Shown in pieces: positions 5,862-14,448 of a stretch of 19,161 nucleotides of DNA (position 1 is its first letter; each line of letters begins with the position of its first letter). The position numbers and the translations under genes were made by a program. The stretch is from Candidatus Competibacteraceae bacterium (GTDB lineage: Bacteria > Pseudomonadota > Gammaproteobacteria > Competibacterales > Competibacteraceae). The stretch is taken from NCBI GenBank assembly GCA_020445045.1, contig JAGRHI010000160.1, positions 2,409-21,569 on the forward strand, read 5' to 3'. Under the pieces are notes generated by a model. It was not told the origin of the DNA, did not search any database, and worked only from the letters and a program-made list of their open reading frames with translations.

Positions 5862-8162
5862 ATGACGATGCCTTTCAATGCCCAGGTCTTTACCTTTACT
5901 CAGCCCGACGGCGGCAGTATTGAACTGCGCGGTTGGGGTGACGAGCATTACGCAGTGTTCGAGACGCTAGATGGTTATACCGTGACCCAGAATCCGGCAA
6001 CCGGCTACTGGGAGGTGGCGCGCCTGGCGCCCGATGGCCACGCCCTGGAACCGGCGCCCGGCCCCGCCGGCCCGTTGGACGGCATCGGTGCCGGCGTGCC
6101 GCGCGGCCTACGCATCCAGCACGAGGCGGCGCGAGCACGGGGCCACGAATCCGCCTTGCGCAGGTTCGGCCGCCGCTGCGAACAACGGCGGCTGGAACGG
6201 CGCCAGCAGATGCGCACGCTACGTGCGGTAGCCACCGCCGGGGGGCCATTACTGGCGCCGCCGCGGCGCGAGACGGTAGGTGATTTCGTGGGATTGTGCT
6301 TGCTGATCGATTTCTCCGACGCACCCGCCACCATCGCTCGCGACGAGGTCGAACGCTTCTGCAATCAGGAGGGTTACACCGGCTTCGGCAATAACGGCTC
6401 GGTGCGCGACTTTTTCCTCGCCAATTCGATTGGCCGTTGCCGCTACTCCAACATCGTCGCGCCTTACTACCGCGCGCAACATCCCAAGTCTTATTACACC
6501 AACGAACAGATTCCCCAGCCGCGGCGCGCGCTCGAACTCATCAACGAGGCGCTGTCGCACTGGCGGGCGCAAGGTTTCGACTTCACGCCGCTGACGGCCG
6601 ACAACGAAGGCTTCGTCTATGCCATGAACGTCTATTACGCCGGCCCGGTAGTCAACAACTGGGCCAAGGGGCTGTGGCCTCACGCGCACCACCTGGACGC
6701 GCCAGTAGCGCTGACGCCGGGTCGCTCCGCGTTCGACTACCAGTTCACGGCCATGGGCTCGGAATTGACGCTGGGCACCTTCTGCCACGAAAACGGCCAC
6801 ATGCTATGCGATTATCCGGACCTATACGATTATGGCTACGAGTCCAGCGGCGTCGGCGCCTACTGTCTGATGTGCGCGGGCGGCAACGTCAGCCCGAAGA
6901 ACCCGGTGTCGATCTCCGCCTATCTCAAGCGTCTGTCAGGATGGGCGCGTAGCGTCACGGCGCTCACGCATGGTGACCAGGTGACGCTGGCGGCTGAAAG
7001 CAACGACTTCGCGCTGCATGCGCGCAACGGGCGCGAGTACTTCCTGATCGAGAACCGCCGGCGCGGCGGCCGCGACGCCGCGCTGCCCGATGAGGGCCTG
7101 GCGATCTGGCACATCGACGAGGAAGGCGACAACAGCAATGAACAGATGACCGCCAGCAGCCATTACGAGTGCTCGCTGGAGCAGGCTGACGGGCAGTTCC
7201 AACTTGAACGCCAGCGCGGTCAATACGGCGACGCCGCCGACCTGTTCGCGGGAGCGGCGGCTCGCTTTGCCGACGACACGGTGCCCAACAGCAAGTGGTG
7301 GAGCGGCGTGCCGTCGAACCTGACGATCGACCAGATCTCGCCGCCAGGCGCCACCGTCACCTTCCGCAGTCTGCTGGGCGACATTGTCAATCCGCCACCG
7401 ACGCTGCGGCGTGAATCGCAACCGAATCTCGCCATCCCCGACAACGACAGCACCGGTATTGGCGACACGATCACGGTGGCCGAAGCCCACACGATCTCAA
7501 GCCTCAAGGTTGGCGTCGATATCACCCATACCTACCGGGGCGACTTGCGAGTAACACTGACCGCGCCCTGGGGCGCGGTGATCGAGTTGCAACCGAAGAA
7601 CCAGGGCGGCAGCGCCGACGACCTCAAGATCACCTTTGACGAGACGTTACGCCCGGCGCTTTCAACGCTGCGCGGACGCAGTACACAAGGCGCCTGGCGG
7701 CTTGTCGTGCAGGACCTGGCACCGGCCGACGTCGGACGCCTGAACCGTTGGTGGCTGGAGTTCGCCGTGGCCGCTGATAGTTCGATGCAACCGGTGCGGC
7801 TGGAAGAATCGCCGGGCGTCACGATTCCGGACCATACCAGCGCCGGCATCGAACGCACGTTGTCGACGGCGGAAAACGGCAATGTCGTCGGCGTCGAGGT
7901 GGCGGTCGATATTTCGCATACCTATATTGGCGATCTGCGCGTGCGGCTCCTCGCGCCATCCGGCGACGAGGCGGTCCTGCACGACCGTTCCGGCGGTTCC
8001 GGCGACAACATCGCGCGTACCTACACCGCAGCCACCACCCCGTCGCTCGCCGTATTGGCCGGGCAGCCGATTGCCGGCGCCTGGAAGCTCCTGGTCAGCG
8101 ACCATGGCGCGCTCGATGTGGGCAAGCTCAATCGATGGAGCCTGACGCTGCGACGTGCATGA
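5862..8162 (+). CDS. M6-family metalloprotease with two P domains (large cassette gene)
   Basis: The start at 5862 is chosen for AGGAGGTG just upstream (5850-5857). The product is 766 residues. The N-terminal part (MPFNAQVF...QPDGGSIELRGWGDEHY...ETLDGYTV) is the typical opening of M6 (immune inhibitor A-like) proteases. The zinc site is H309-ENG-H313, followed by MLCDYPDLYDYG. Two proprotein-convertase P (Homo B) domains follow, about residues 525-636 and 652-766. They share VDI.HTY.GDLRV.L.AP, DVG.LNRW and similar spacing, so they look like an internal duplication. No signal peptide is visible, although the family is normally secreted. It is GC-rich, unlike the AT-rich cassettes, and at 2.3 kb is very long for an integron cassette gene. 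The family call is firm; the export route is unclear. Confidence 0.9.
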   Translation: MTMPFNAQVFTFTQPDGGSIELRGWGDEHYAVFETLDGYTVTQNPATGYWEVARLAPDGHALEPAPGPAGPLDGIGAGVPRGLRIQHEAARARGHESALRRFGRRCEQRRLERRQQMRTLRAVATAGGPLLAPPRRETVGDFVGLCLLIDFSDAPATIARDEVERFCNQEGYTGFGNNGSVRDFFLANSIGRCRYSNIVAPYYRAQHPKSYYTNEQIPQPRRALELINEALSHWRAQGFDFTPLTADNEGFVYAMNVYYAGPVVNNWAKGLWPHAHHLDAPVALTPGRSAFDYQFTAMGSELTLGTFCHENGHMLCDYPDLYDYGYESSGVGAYCLMCAGGNVSPKNPVSISAYLKRLSGWARSVTALTHGDQVTLAAESNDFALHARNGREYFLIENRRRGGRDAALPDEGLAIWHIDEEGDNSNEQMTASSHYECSLEQADGQFQLERQRGQYGDAADLFAGAAARFADDTVPNSKWWSGVPSNLTIDQISPPGATVTFRSLLGDIVNPPPTLRRESQPNLAIPDNDSTGIGDTITVAEAHTISSLKVGVDITHTYRGDLRVTLTAPWGAVIELQPKNQGGSADDLKITFDETLRPALSTLRGRSTQGAWRLVVQDLAPADVGRLNRWWLEFAVAADSSMQPVRLEESPGVTIPDHTSAGIERTLSTAENGNVVGVEVAVDISHTYIGDLRVRLLAPSGDEAVLHDRSGGSGDNIARTYTAATTPSLAVLAGQPIAGAWKLLVSDHGALDVGKLNRWSLTLRRA

Positions 8163-8201
8163 CACAGGCGCATGTGTCCACGGATCGCCGAAACCTGGCG
8201 C

Positions 8202-8332
8202 GTTTCGGCGGCCGGTGATGTACCCCGTTGTCGCGGCGCGAAGCGTCCGCGACAACCAGGATGAAACCGATTTCGGCCGCCGAAGCCTTCGGCGCTCCTG
8301 CCCTTGGTGGCTTATTCGCTGCCTCGTTATCG
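8202..8332 (+). other. Degenerate attC-like site 5 after the M6 protease gene
   Basis: AAGCCTTCGGCGCTCCTGCC (8284-8303), then GGTGGCTTATTCGCTGCCTC and GTTATCG (8326-8332), is a diverged copy of the right half of attC 3 and 4. To the left, TTCGGCGGCCG and CGGCCGCCGAA (ending near 8284) form an 11-bp inverted pair around the hairpin at 8227-8256. Canonical core boxes are lost. It marks the likely right border of the M6 cassette. Confidence 0.5.
8227..8256. repeat. Palindromic hairpin repeat, copy B
   Basis: GTTGTCGCGG...CCGCGACAAC with loop CGCGAAGCGT. It is the inverted form of the hairpin at 972-1002 with one G missing. Both copies sit at attC sites, at opposite ends of the visible array. 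Confidence 0.55.
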
Positions 8333-8361
8333 AAAACGAGCCGTTCACGCGTTTCGTCGGC

Positions 8362-8387
8362 GACATGGTGTATGCGCTCACCATGTC
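8362..8387. repeat. Hairpin before IS element
   Basis: GACATGGTG (8362-8370) and CACCATGTC (8379-8387) form a perfect 9-bp stem with an 8-base loop. It lies between the last attC-like site and the IS1595 element. It lacks a T-tract, so it is not a classical terminator. Confidence 0.35.
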
Positions 8388-8428
8388 CATGAGGGCGAGG
8401 TTGCGTGAATTTCCTGAGCTATAGTCAA

Positions 8429-9494
8429 AGGCTCAATATGGATTCCAGACTGTTGAGGCCGGATCGCACTGGCGGAGGTTGGCGGGTACACTGAACGGGT
8501 ACCGAACCCCTTTGACCGAAGGTCCCCGATGATGATCCCCCTTCAAAACCTGCTGGACGACCATAAATGTTATGAGGTGATTCGCCAACTGCGGTGGCCC
8601 GACGGGGTTCGTTGTCCCCACTGCAGCGCGGCCGCCGTGACGAAGCAGGGGCGGGATACGACGCAACCGGCGCGGCGGAAATATCGCTGTCAGGGGTGCG
8701 ACCGCTACTTTGACGATCTGACGGGGACGGTCTTCGCGGGGCATCATCAACCGCTCTCGGTGTAGATTTTATGTTTGTATTTCATGGGGTTGAACCTCTC
8801 GAACGCTCAGATCGCCCAGGAATTGGGGTTGGACCCCAGCGATACGCAGCGAATGACCGAGCAGTTGCGGGACGGGGTCGTGATACGCCAACCCGAACCG
8901 GTCCTGTCGGGGGAGGTGGAATGCGACGAGGTTTACGTCATCGCCGGCCACAAGGGACAGCCGGAAGCGGTGCGAAGCGCTGGCCGGCGGGGTCGGCGGC
9001 GCCGGTTGAAGGGAGCGCGGGGTCGGGGAACCTTGGCGACCGAAAAGCCACCGATTTTCGGCATGATTCAACGGGGTGGCGCGGTGGTCATCCAGATGGT
9101 CGAGAATGTCCAGCAGGCCACGATTCGCCCCCTCATCCAGACGTTCATCGCGCCGGGAACGCGCGTCCATACCGATGAATAGGCCATCTATAACCCGTTG
9201 AAGGACTGGGGCTTTGATCATCATACGGTGTGTCATGGCCGGGGCGAATACGCCCGTGACGAGGATGGGGATGGCTTCCATGAAATTCATGTCAACACCA
9301 TGGAGGGCTTTTGGTCCTTACTCCGTTCCTGGTTGCGACCGCATCGCGGCCTCTCGCAGGAGAAACTACCGCTGTACTTGGGTTTCTTTCAGTTCGTGCA
9401 TAACGTTCGCGGCCGGGGTAAAGGCCTGCTCAGCCCCCTCTTAACGTTGCTGGTCGCATAACGCACCGAACTGACTGGAATCTATATTGAGCCT
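8429..9494 (+). mobile_element. IS1595-family (ISXO2-like) insertion sequence, degenerate
   Basis: The ends AGGCTCAATATGGATTCCAG (from 8429) and the reverse complement of 9469-9494 match at 23 of 26 positions. The 1,066-bp length and single zinc-ribbon DDE transposase fit IS1595. The family normally makes an 8-bp target duplication; the flanks ATAGTCAA (8421-8428) and ACTTTCCT (9495-9502) do not match. The element lies between the cassette array and the sulfatase genes. Confidence 0.85.
8529..9461 (+). pseudogene. IS1595-family transposase with two in-frame TAG codons
   Basis: One continuous frame of 311 codons including the final TAA is broken only by TAG at 8763 (codon 79) and TAG at 9180 (codon 218). 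The N-terminus has the zinc ribbon (CPHC...CQGC). After the first TAG the text resumes as ILCLYFMGLNLSNAQIAQEL, so a tryptophan is expected at the stop. The DDE core shows ECDEVYV and VHTDE, with the second TAG right after DE where tyrosine is usual, then HVNTMEGFWSLLRSWLRPHR. The ISXO2-type DDE domain (PF12762) is the expected match. Both lesions are single-base changes to TAG, with no frameshift, so decay appears recent. As written it should yield no active transposase. Confidence 0.85.
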
Positions 9495-9571
9495 ACTTTC
9501 CTAGACTTCGGCTTGCGTAACCCAAGTGAAGGCAGAGAAACCCGTATCCAGGGGAAAGGGGGACCCATCCG

Positions 9572-10587
9572 ATGTTTCAATCACGTCTGTTGAGGAGATT
9601 GGGCGTTGCCGCCCTGCTGCCCGCTTGTCTTTGCCTGAGCCTTACGGCAAACGCACGGTCCGACAAACCCAACATCCTGGCCATCTGGGGCGACGACATC
9701 GGCTGGGAGAACGTCAGCGCCTACGGCATGGGTGTGATGGGCTACACCACGCCGAATATCGACAGCATCGGCATGGAGGGGGTGCGCTTCCACCGACCAT
9801 TACGCCCAGCCGTCCTGTACCGTCGGCCGCGCGGCCTTCATTACCGGTATTCACGGCTCCGGCATGTTACAGCATGACCACGACATCGGCCTGGTGCTCG
9901 ACTTCCTCAAGCAAAACGGCTTCAAGGACAACACCATCGTCTGGTACTCCACCGACAATGGGCCGCACTCCTCCTGGCCCCACGGCGCCACGACGCCGTT
10001 CCGTGGCGAGAAGATGTCCACTTACGGGGGTGGTGTGCGCGTGATCTCCATGCTGCGCTGGCCGGGGGTGATCAAGCCCGGACAGATCCTGAACGGCATC
10101 CAGAGCCACATGGACATGTTCACCAGCCTGGCCGCCGTCGCCGGTGTGCCGGACGTCGCCGAGAAGGAGATGAAGGAGAAGCACCAGTACATCGACGGGC
10201 TGAACAACCTACCCTATTGGAAAGGCGAGTCCGACCATTCGGCCCGCAACAGCATCTTCTACTACTACGAGCTACGAGACCAAACTCTCCGGGGTACGGA
10301 TGGGTCCGTGGAAGTTCCTCTTCTCCACCAAGGAAGACTACTACGCCAACCTGGTGCCCCGCGCGGCCCCACTGGTCTTCAACCTGCGGATGGATCCCTT
10401 CGAAAGCTACAGCGACAAGGAATCTTATGGGCACCTGATGCAAAAGGTATCCTGGCTGATGGCGCCCATGGGTGAGTTGATGGCCGCCCACCTCAAGACC
10501 CTGAAGGATTATCCCCCGGTCCAAGGCGGCAAGAGCTTCGATATATCGAACGTGATCCAAGAGTTCATCAATAATTCGAGACAATAG
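9572..10587 (+). pseudogene. Arylsulfatase pseudogene (frameshifts and internal deletion)
   Basis: It begins with a signal peptide ([20 protein letters not shown]), then [20 protein letters not shown] and [15 protein letters not shown], as in COG3119 sulfatases. An extra C near 9791 shifts the frame. The shifted text gives [19 protein letters not shown], with the formylglycine cysteine codon at 9816-9818. Near 9850-9866 the text jumps from ITG to [20 protein letters not shown], so roughly 190 residues of the family's middle are missing. A 7-bp tandem duplication (CTACGAG at 10265-10271 and 10272-10278) causes a second shift, after which [20 protein letters not shown] runs to TAG 10587. At least three lesions make it non-functional. 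It stands first in the sulfatase locus. Confidence 0.88.
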
Positions 10588-10686
10588 GTACCGAGGCGCA
10601 TGGACTGAAGCATGGGACGACACGCCCGCGCCGCCGTTGGGCACAGGGAGCGCGTCCCTCACACATCTCATCCTGGGAGGTCAGCA

Positions 10687-13146
10687 ATGAAGCTCGAAAC
10701 AGCGATTCGTGTATCGACAAAAGCGCCATTTTCATGGGTTCCGTCCGTGGTGATACTTGCCTTGGGCCTATCCCTAGGTCTTATCGGCAGCGTGTCGGCA
10801 AAAGACTCTTTCGACCGGTCACAGCTCCCGATTCCCGATGCGTCGTTCAAGGGCAAGATCGGACTGACGCCAGCTGATTCCGTCAAGGACTTTCCCAAGG
10901 AGGTGACGGCGCCCGACGGCGCACCGAATATCCTGCTCATTCTCACCGACGATGTCGGCTTCGGCGCGAGCAGTACCTTCGGTGGCCCGATCCCGACGCC
11001 CACGATGGACCGGATCGCCAATGCCGGCCTCAGATTCAACAACTTCCACACCACGGCACTCTGTTCTCCGACGCGCGCGGCGCTGCTGACGGGGCGCAAT
11101 CATCACAGCGTCGCCACCGGCGTCATCATGGAAGCCGGTGTCGGTTTTCCGGGCTACAACACGCTCGTACCCCAGTCCAAGCGTGGTCTGGGCGATATCC
11201 TGAAGCTCAACGGCTACAACACCGCCTGGTTCGGCAAGAACCACAATGTTCCCGACTGGCAGACCAGCCAGGCCGGCCCGTTCAGCCTCTGGCCAACCGG
11301 TCTGGGCTTCGAGTATTTCTATGGCTTTGTCGGCGGCGATACCAATCAGTGGGCACCGGCGCTGGTCGAGAATACGCGGCCCATCGAGCCACCCCACGAC
11401 GACCCCAGCTACAACTTCGACGAGGACATGGCGAACAAGGCCATTGCCTGGATTCGGATGCAGCATGCCGTGGCGCCCAAGAAACCGTTCTTTGCCTACT
11501 ACGCGCCAGGCACGGCACACGCGCCACACCACGCACCGAAAGAATGGATCGAGAAGTTCAAGGGCAAGTTCGATCAGGGTTGGGACAAGCAGCGCGAGAT
11601 GACGCTGGCCAAGCAGAAGCAGATGGGCATCGTCCCGCCCGACACTAAGCTCACTAAACGTTCGGAGGGCATCGCGGCCTGGGACTCCCTCAATTCGGAT
11701 GAAAAGCGGCTCTATTCCCACATGATGGAGGTCTACGCTGGGGCCCTGGCGCATTGTGACCACGAGATGGGTCGCATCATCAATGCCATCGATCAGATGG
11801 GCGAGCTCGACAACACGCTGGTCATCTATATTCAGGGCGACAACGGTGCCTCCGCCGAAGGCAGCGCTCAGGGCCTGCTCAATGAGATGACGTTCTTCAA
11901 CAATCTCAAGGAGCCCTTCGACGAGGTGCTGCGGCGCATGGATGAGCTCGGTGGACCGATGACCTTCAACCACTACCCGATTGGGTGGGCGCACGCCATG
12001 GACACGCCCTTCCAGTGGACCAAGCAGGTCGCCTCGCATTTCGGCGGCACGAAGAACGGGATGGTCATCGCCTGGCCCGCGCGCATCAAGGCCCACGGCG
12101 AGATACGCACGCAGTTTTCCCACGTCATCGATATCATGCCGACCATCCTGGAGTCGGTGGGCGTTCCGGCACCCTTCTCGGTCTATGGCATCCAGCAAGC
12201 CCCGGTGGAAGGCGTCAGCATGGTGTACACGTTCGATGATGCGAATGCACCGTCGCGGCACGACACCCAGTATTTCGAGATGTTCGCCAATCGGGCGCTG
12301 TATCACGACGGCTGGGTAGCGGCCACCACCCCGGTCGCCCCACCCTGGGCCAGCGTTGTCAGCTATGTCGACCCAATCGATGGCTTTAAGTGGGAGCTCT
12401 ATAACGTCGCGGAGGACTACTCCGAGGCAAACGATCTGGCGGCAAAAAACCCGGAGAAGCTCAAGAAGCTACAGCGCCTGTTCTATATCGAGGCGGTGAA
12501 ATACAACGTCCTGCCCCTCGATAACACGAAGGTCGAGCGCCTCGATGTGAACAACCGTCCGAGCAACATTCGCGGGCTCACGGAGTTCACCTATTACGAT
12601 GGCATGACGCGAATCCCCGAAGGCAGTGCGCCGGACTTCAAGAACAAGTCGTTCGGTATCCGCGCCGAGGTCGACATTCCGGAGGGTGGCGCCGAGGGCC
12701 TTTTGATGACCCAAGGCGGCCGCTTTGCCGGGCTCGGCCTGTACCTGCTCGATGGCAAACCGGTATTCCACTATAACCTTGCCGGCGTCGAGCGTTATAC
12801 AGTGGCCGGCCAAGAGAAGATCCCACCTGGCCACCACGTCATTACGGTCGATTTCAACTATGACGGCGGCGGCGCGGGCAAGGGCGGTCAGGCGACGCTC
12901 TCCGTCGACGGCGAAAAGGTGGCAAGTGGACACCTCCCGCAGACGATTGCCTATCGCATGTCGCTCGATGAGACGCTCGATATCGGCGAGGACACGGGTA
13001 CACCCGTCAGCGAGGACTACAAGGTGCCGTTCAAGTTCACGGGTGATCTTCAGAAGGTGACCATCAACATCACCGAGCACAAGCTGACGGAAGAGGAGCT
13101 GGAGCAATACCGGCAGGGACGTCTGCGCAGTGCGATTGCACAATGA
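10687..13146 (+). CDS. Periplasmic arylsulfatase (type I, formylglycine-dependent)
   Basis: The start at 10687 is chosen for GGGAGGT just upstream (10675-10681) and because it gives a signal peptide ending near SVSA-KDSF; the frame is open upstream to 10612. The product is 819 residues. The metal site DD (88-89, [11 protein letters not shown]), C126[11 protein letters not shown] (the sulfatase signature whose cysteine becomes formylglycine), [17 protein letters not shown] and [10 protein letters not shown] are all in place. The C-terminal 200 residues form an extra beta-rich domain seen in long bacterial sulfatases. It hydrolyses sulfate esters of an unknown substrate in the periplasm, probably with calcium. 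Maturation needs a formylglycine-generating enzyme, which is not in this window. A paralogue lies at 14449, and an outer-membrane barrel gene follows directly. Confidence 0.93.
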   Translation: MKLETAIRVSTKAPFSWVPSVVILALGLSLGLIGSVSAKDSFDRSQLPIPDASFKGKIGLTPADSVKDFPKEVTAPDGAPNILLILTDDVGFGASSTFGGPIPTPTMDRIANAGLRFNNFHTTALCSPTRAALLTGRNHHSVATGVIMEAGVGFPGYNTLVPQSKRGLGDILKLNGYNTAWFGKNHNVPDWQTSQAGPFSLWPTGLGFEYFYGFVGGDTNQWAPALVENTRPIEPPHDDPSYNFDEDMANKAIAWIRMQHAVAPKKPFFAYYAPGTAHAPHHAPKEWIEKFKGKFDQGWDKQREMTLAKQKQMGIVPPDTKLTKRSEGIAAWDSLNSDEKRLYSHMMEVYAGALAHCDHEMGRIINAIDQMGELDNTLVIYIQGDNGASAEGSAQGLLNEMTFFNNLKEPFDEVLRRMDELGGPMTFNHYPIGWAHAMDTPFQWTKQVASHFGGTKNGMVIAWPARIKAHGEIRTQFSHVIDIMPTILESVGVPAPFSVYGIQQAPVEGVSMVYTFDDANAPSRHDTQYFEMFANRALYHDGWVAATTPVAPPWASVVSYVDPIDGFKWELYNVAEDYSEANDLAAKNPEKLKKLQRLFYIEAVKYNVLPLDNTKVERLDVNNRPSNIRGLTEFTYYDGMTRIPEGSAPDFKNKSFGIRAEVDIPEGGAEGLLMTQGGRFAGLGLYLLDGKPVFHYNLAGVERYTVAGQEKIPPGHHVITVDFNYDGGGAGKGGQATLSVDGEKVASGHLPQTIAYRMSLDETLDIGEDTGTPVSEDYKVPFKFTGDLQKVTINITEHKLTEEELEQYRQGRLRSAIAQ

Positions 13147-13152
13147 CGCCTT

Positions 13153-13184
13153 GGCGGCGCCGAGGGAAACCTCGGCGCGTCGCC
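13153..13184 (+). promoter_or_regulatory. Stable intercistronic hairpin between sulfatase and barrel gene
   Basis: GCGCCGAGG-GAAA-CCTCGGCGC (13157-13178) is a perfect 9-bp stem with a GNRA-type tetraloop, extended by GGCG/CGCC with a 2-base bulge. No T-tract follows. It may protect the upstream mRNA or reduce read-through rather than terminate. A long hairpin occupies the equivalent place after the second sulfatase. Confidence 0.5.
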
Positions 13185-13224
13185 GCGCTTGCTGGCCTCT
13201 AAGCGAAAGCAAGAGATCGACGCG

Positions 13225-14193
13225 ATGAAACCTGATAAAGGTACCCCTTTTCGGCGAATGATGGTCGGCCTCGGCGTCGTCTCATGGATGCTCGCGCCCA
13301 TGATCGCGGCGGCCAGCGAGGGAGGTTCCAGCCATTACCTACCGGGGGCGGTGGCGACCCTGATCGACCTAGCGCCGACCCAGCCCGGCTGGGTGATCGA
13401 GCCGATCTACCTCCATTACCAGGGCGATGCGGGAACCAAGAAGGAACTTCCGGTCGCCGGGCTGAAGGCTCTCGGCCTGGAGGCCAACTTGGATGCCCTG
13501 TTGCTCGGCGGTTTCTACACCTTCGATCAAAAGGTCCTCGGTGCCTACTACAGCGTCGGCGCCATGCTGCCCTACACCTGGATCACGGCAAAGGCTACGG
13601 TCGAGACCGTGATCGGCGACCGCCAAGTGCGGGACACCGAGGCGGGGTTCGGCGACCTCACGTTGATTCCGGTCATGCTGGGCTGGAAAGAGGGCTCTTG
13701 GCAATACGACCTTGCGCTCACGGTCTATGCCCCGACGGGGGAATACGAAGTGGGTCGCCTGGCCAATCCGGGGCTCAACTACTGGAGCATCAACCCCATC
13801 GCGGGAGTCGCCTACAGCAACCCCACGACTGGGTTCAATGCGGCGCTGCATGGCGGGGTCATGTTCAACACCAAGAACCCGGACACCGATTATCGCAGCG
13901 GCACCTTGGTGCATCTGGAGGGAAGCCTCCAGCAGCTGCTGCCGGCGGGGAAAGGATTTCTCAGCCTCGGACTCGAAGGCTTCTGGGTCGAGCAGGTGAC
14001 CGCGGACAGCGGACAGCGCCCGATCCTCGGCGACTTCAAGGGCCGTACTGCCGGCCTCGGTCCGGTGCTCGGCTATCTGCTGCCCATGGGGAAACAGAAT
14101 TTCGTTGCCGAGCTTCGCTGGCTGCCGGAGCTGGAGACCAAGAACCGGCTGGAGGGAGACTACATCTGGCTCAAGCTCGTCTATCAATTCTGA
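13225..14193 (+). CDS. Outer-membrane beta-barrel protein, MetA/phenol-degradation family (COG4313-like)
   Basis: The product is 322 residues from ATG 13225. The frame is open 12 codons further up, but the chosen start gives a better signal sequence (MMVGLGVVSWMLAPMIAAAS). The mature part begins HYLPGAVATLIDLAPTQPGW. It alternates aromatic and glycine-rich strands (WVIEPIYLHYQGDAG, VLGAYYSVGAMLPYTW, LNYWSINPIAGVAYSNP) and ends VYQF, with the terminal phenylalanine used by BAM for barrel insertion. The text matches the MetA-pathway transporter-like family (PF13557), thought to be channels for hydrophobic or aromatic compounds. Next to two sulfatases it may admit sulfated substrates or release products; that is inference. 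Its last 36-37 codons are repeated downstream of the second sulfatase. Confidence 0.85.
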   Translation: MKPDKGTPFRRMMVGLGVVSWMLAPMIAAASEGGSSHYLPGAVATLIDLAPTQPGWVIEPIYLHYQGDAGTKKELPVAGLKALGLEANLDALLLGGFYTFDQKVLGAYYSVGAMLPYTWITAKATVETVIGDRQVRDTEAGFGDLTLIPVMLGWKEGSWQYDLALTVYAPTGEYEVGRLANPGLNYWSINPIAGVAYSNPTTGFNAALHGGVMFNTKNPDTDYRSGTLVHLEGSLQQLLPAGKGFLSLGLEGFWVEQVTADSGQRPILGDFKGRTAGLGPVLGYLLPMGKQNFVAELRWLPELETKNRLEGDYIWLKLVYQF

Positions 14194-14448
14194 AGCCAAG
14201 CATCAGTTCTAAGCAGGTACCGGTGGAAAGGTCGGCATCGGGCGAAAGCGCGGATGTTCACATTAAGACCATCACCACCAAGGAGATTGATGCCCATGAG
14301 ATCAGCTCGTCCCCGCCGCGAGCCATGCCATCAAGCGCGCCGACGGCAACGGCTGGAAGGGCTCCAGCAAGCGCGAGCGAGTCGCTTATTTGGTCGGTAT
14401 CCGCAACGTGATCTCGCCTGGTAATACCTACAACCGGAGGAACCCTCG
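14194..14448 (+). other. Spacer with possible gene remnant
   Basis: 255 bp between the barrel gene and the next sulfatase. One frame reads VHIKTITTKEIDAHEISS. A shifted frame then reads SHAIKRADGNGWKGSSKR and ERVAYLVGIRNVIS and stops next to the following start. The pair looks like one small gene broken by a frameshift, but no family is recognised. The first 60 or so bases weakly resemble the sequence after the second barrel remnant (17082 onward). Confidence 0.3.

Noticed and set aside
997..8332. CRISPR array
   Set aside because: The recurring palindromes are far apart, differ in length and flank genes; they fit attC sites, not repeat-spacer units.
8155..8424. Plus-strand 89-codon ORF after the M6 protease
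   Set aside because: Runs through hairpins and the degenerate attC; no RBS and no family-like text.
8529..9461. Amber recoding or pyrrolysine use in the transposase
   Set aside because: TAG serves as the normal stop at several other genes here (2614, 10585, 16816), so simple nonsense mutation is preferred.
10819..12306. Long minus-strand ORF of 495 codons
   Set aside because: Mirror of the sulfatase gene in GC-rich DNA; the plus strand carries all catalytic motifs.
13284..14411. Plus-strand 375-codon ORF overlapping the barrel gene
   Set aside because: Out-of-frame shadow of the barrel gene; arginine, glycine and alanine rich without domain features.
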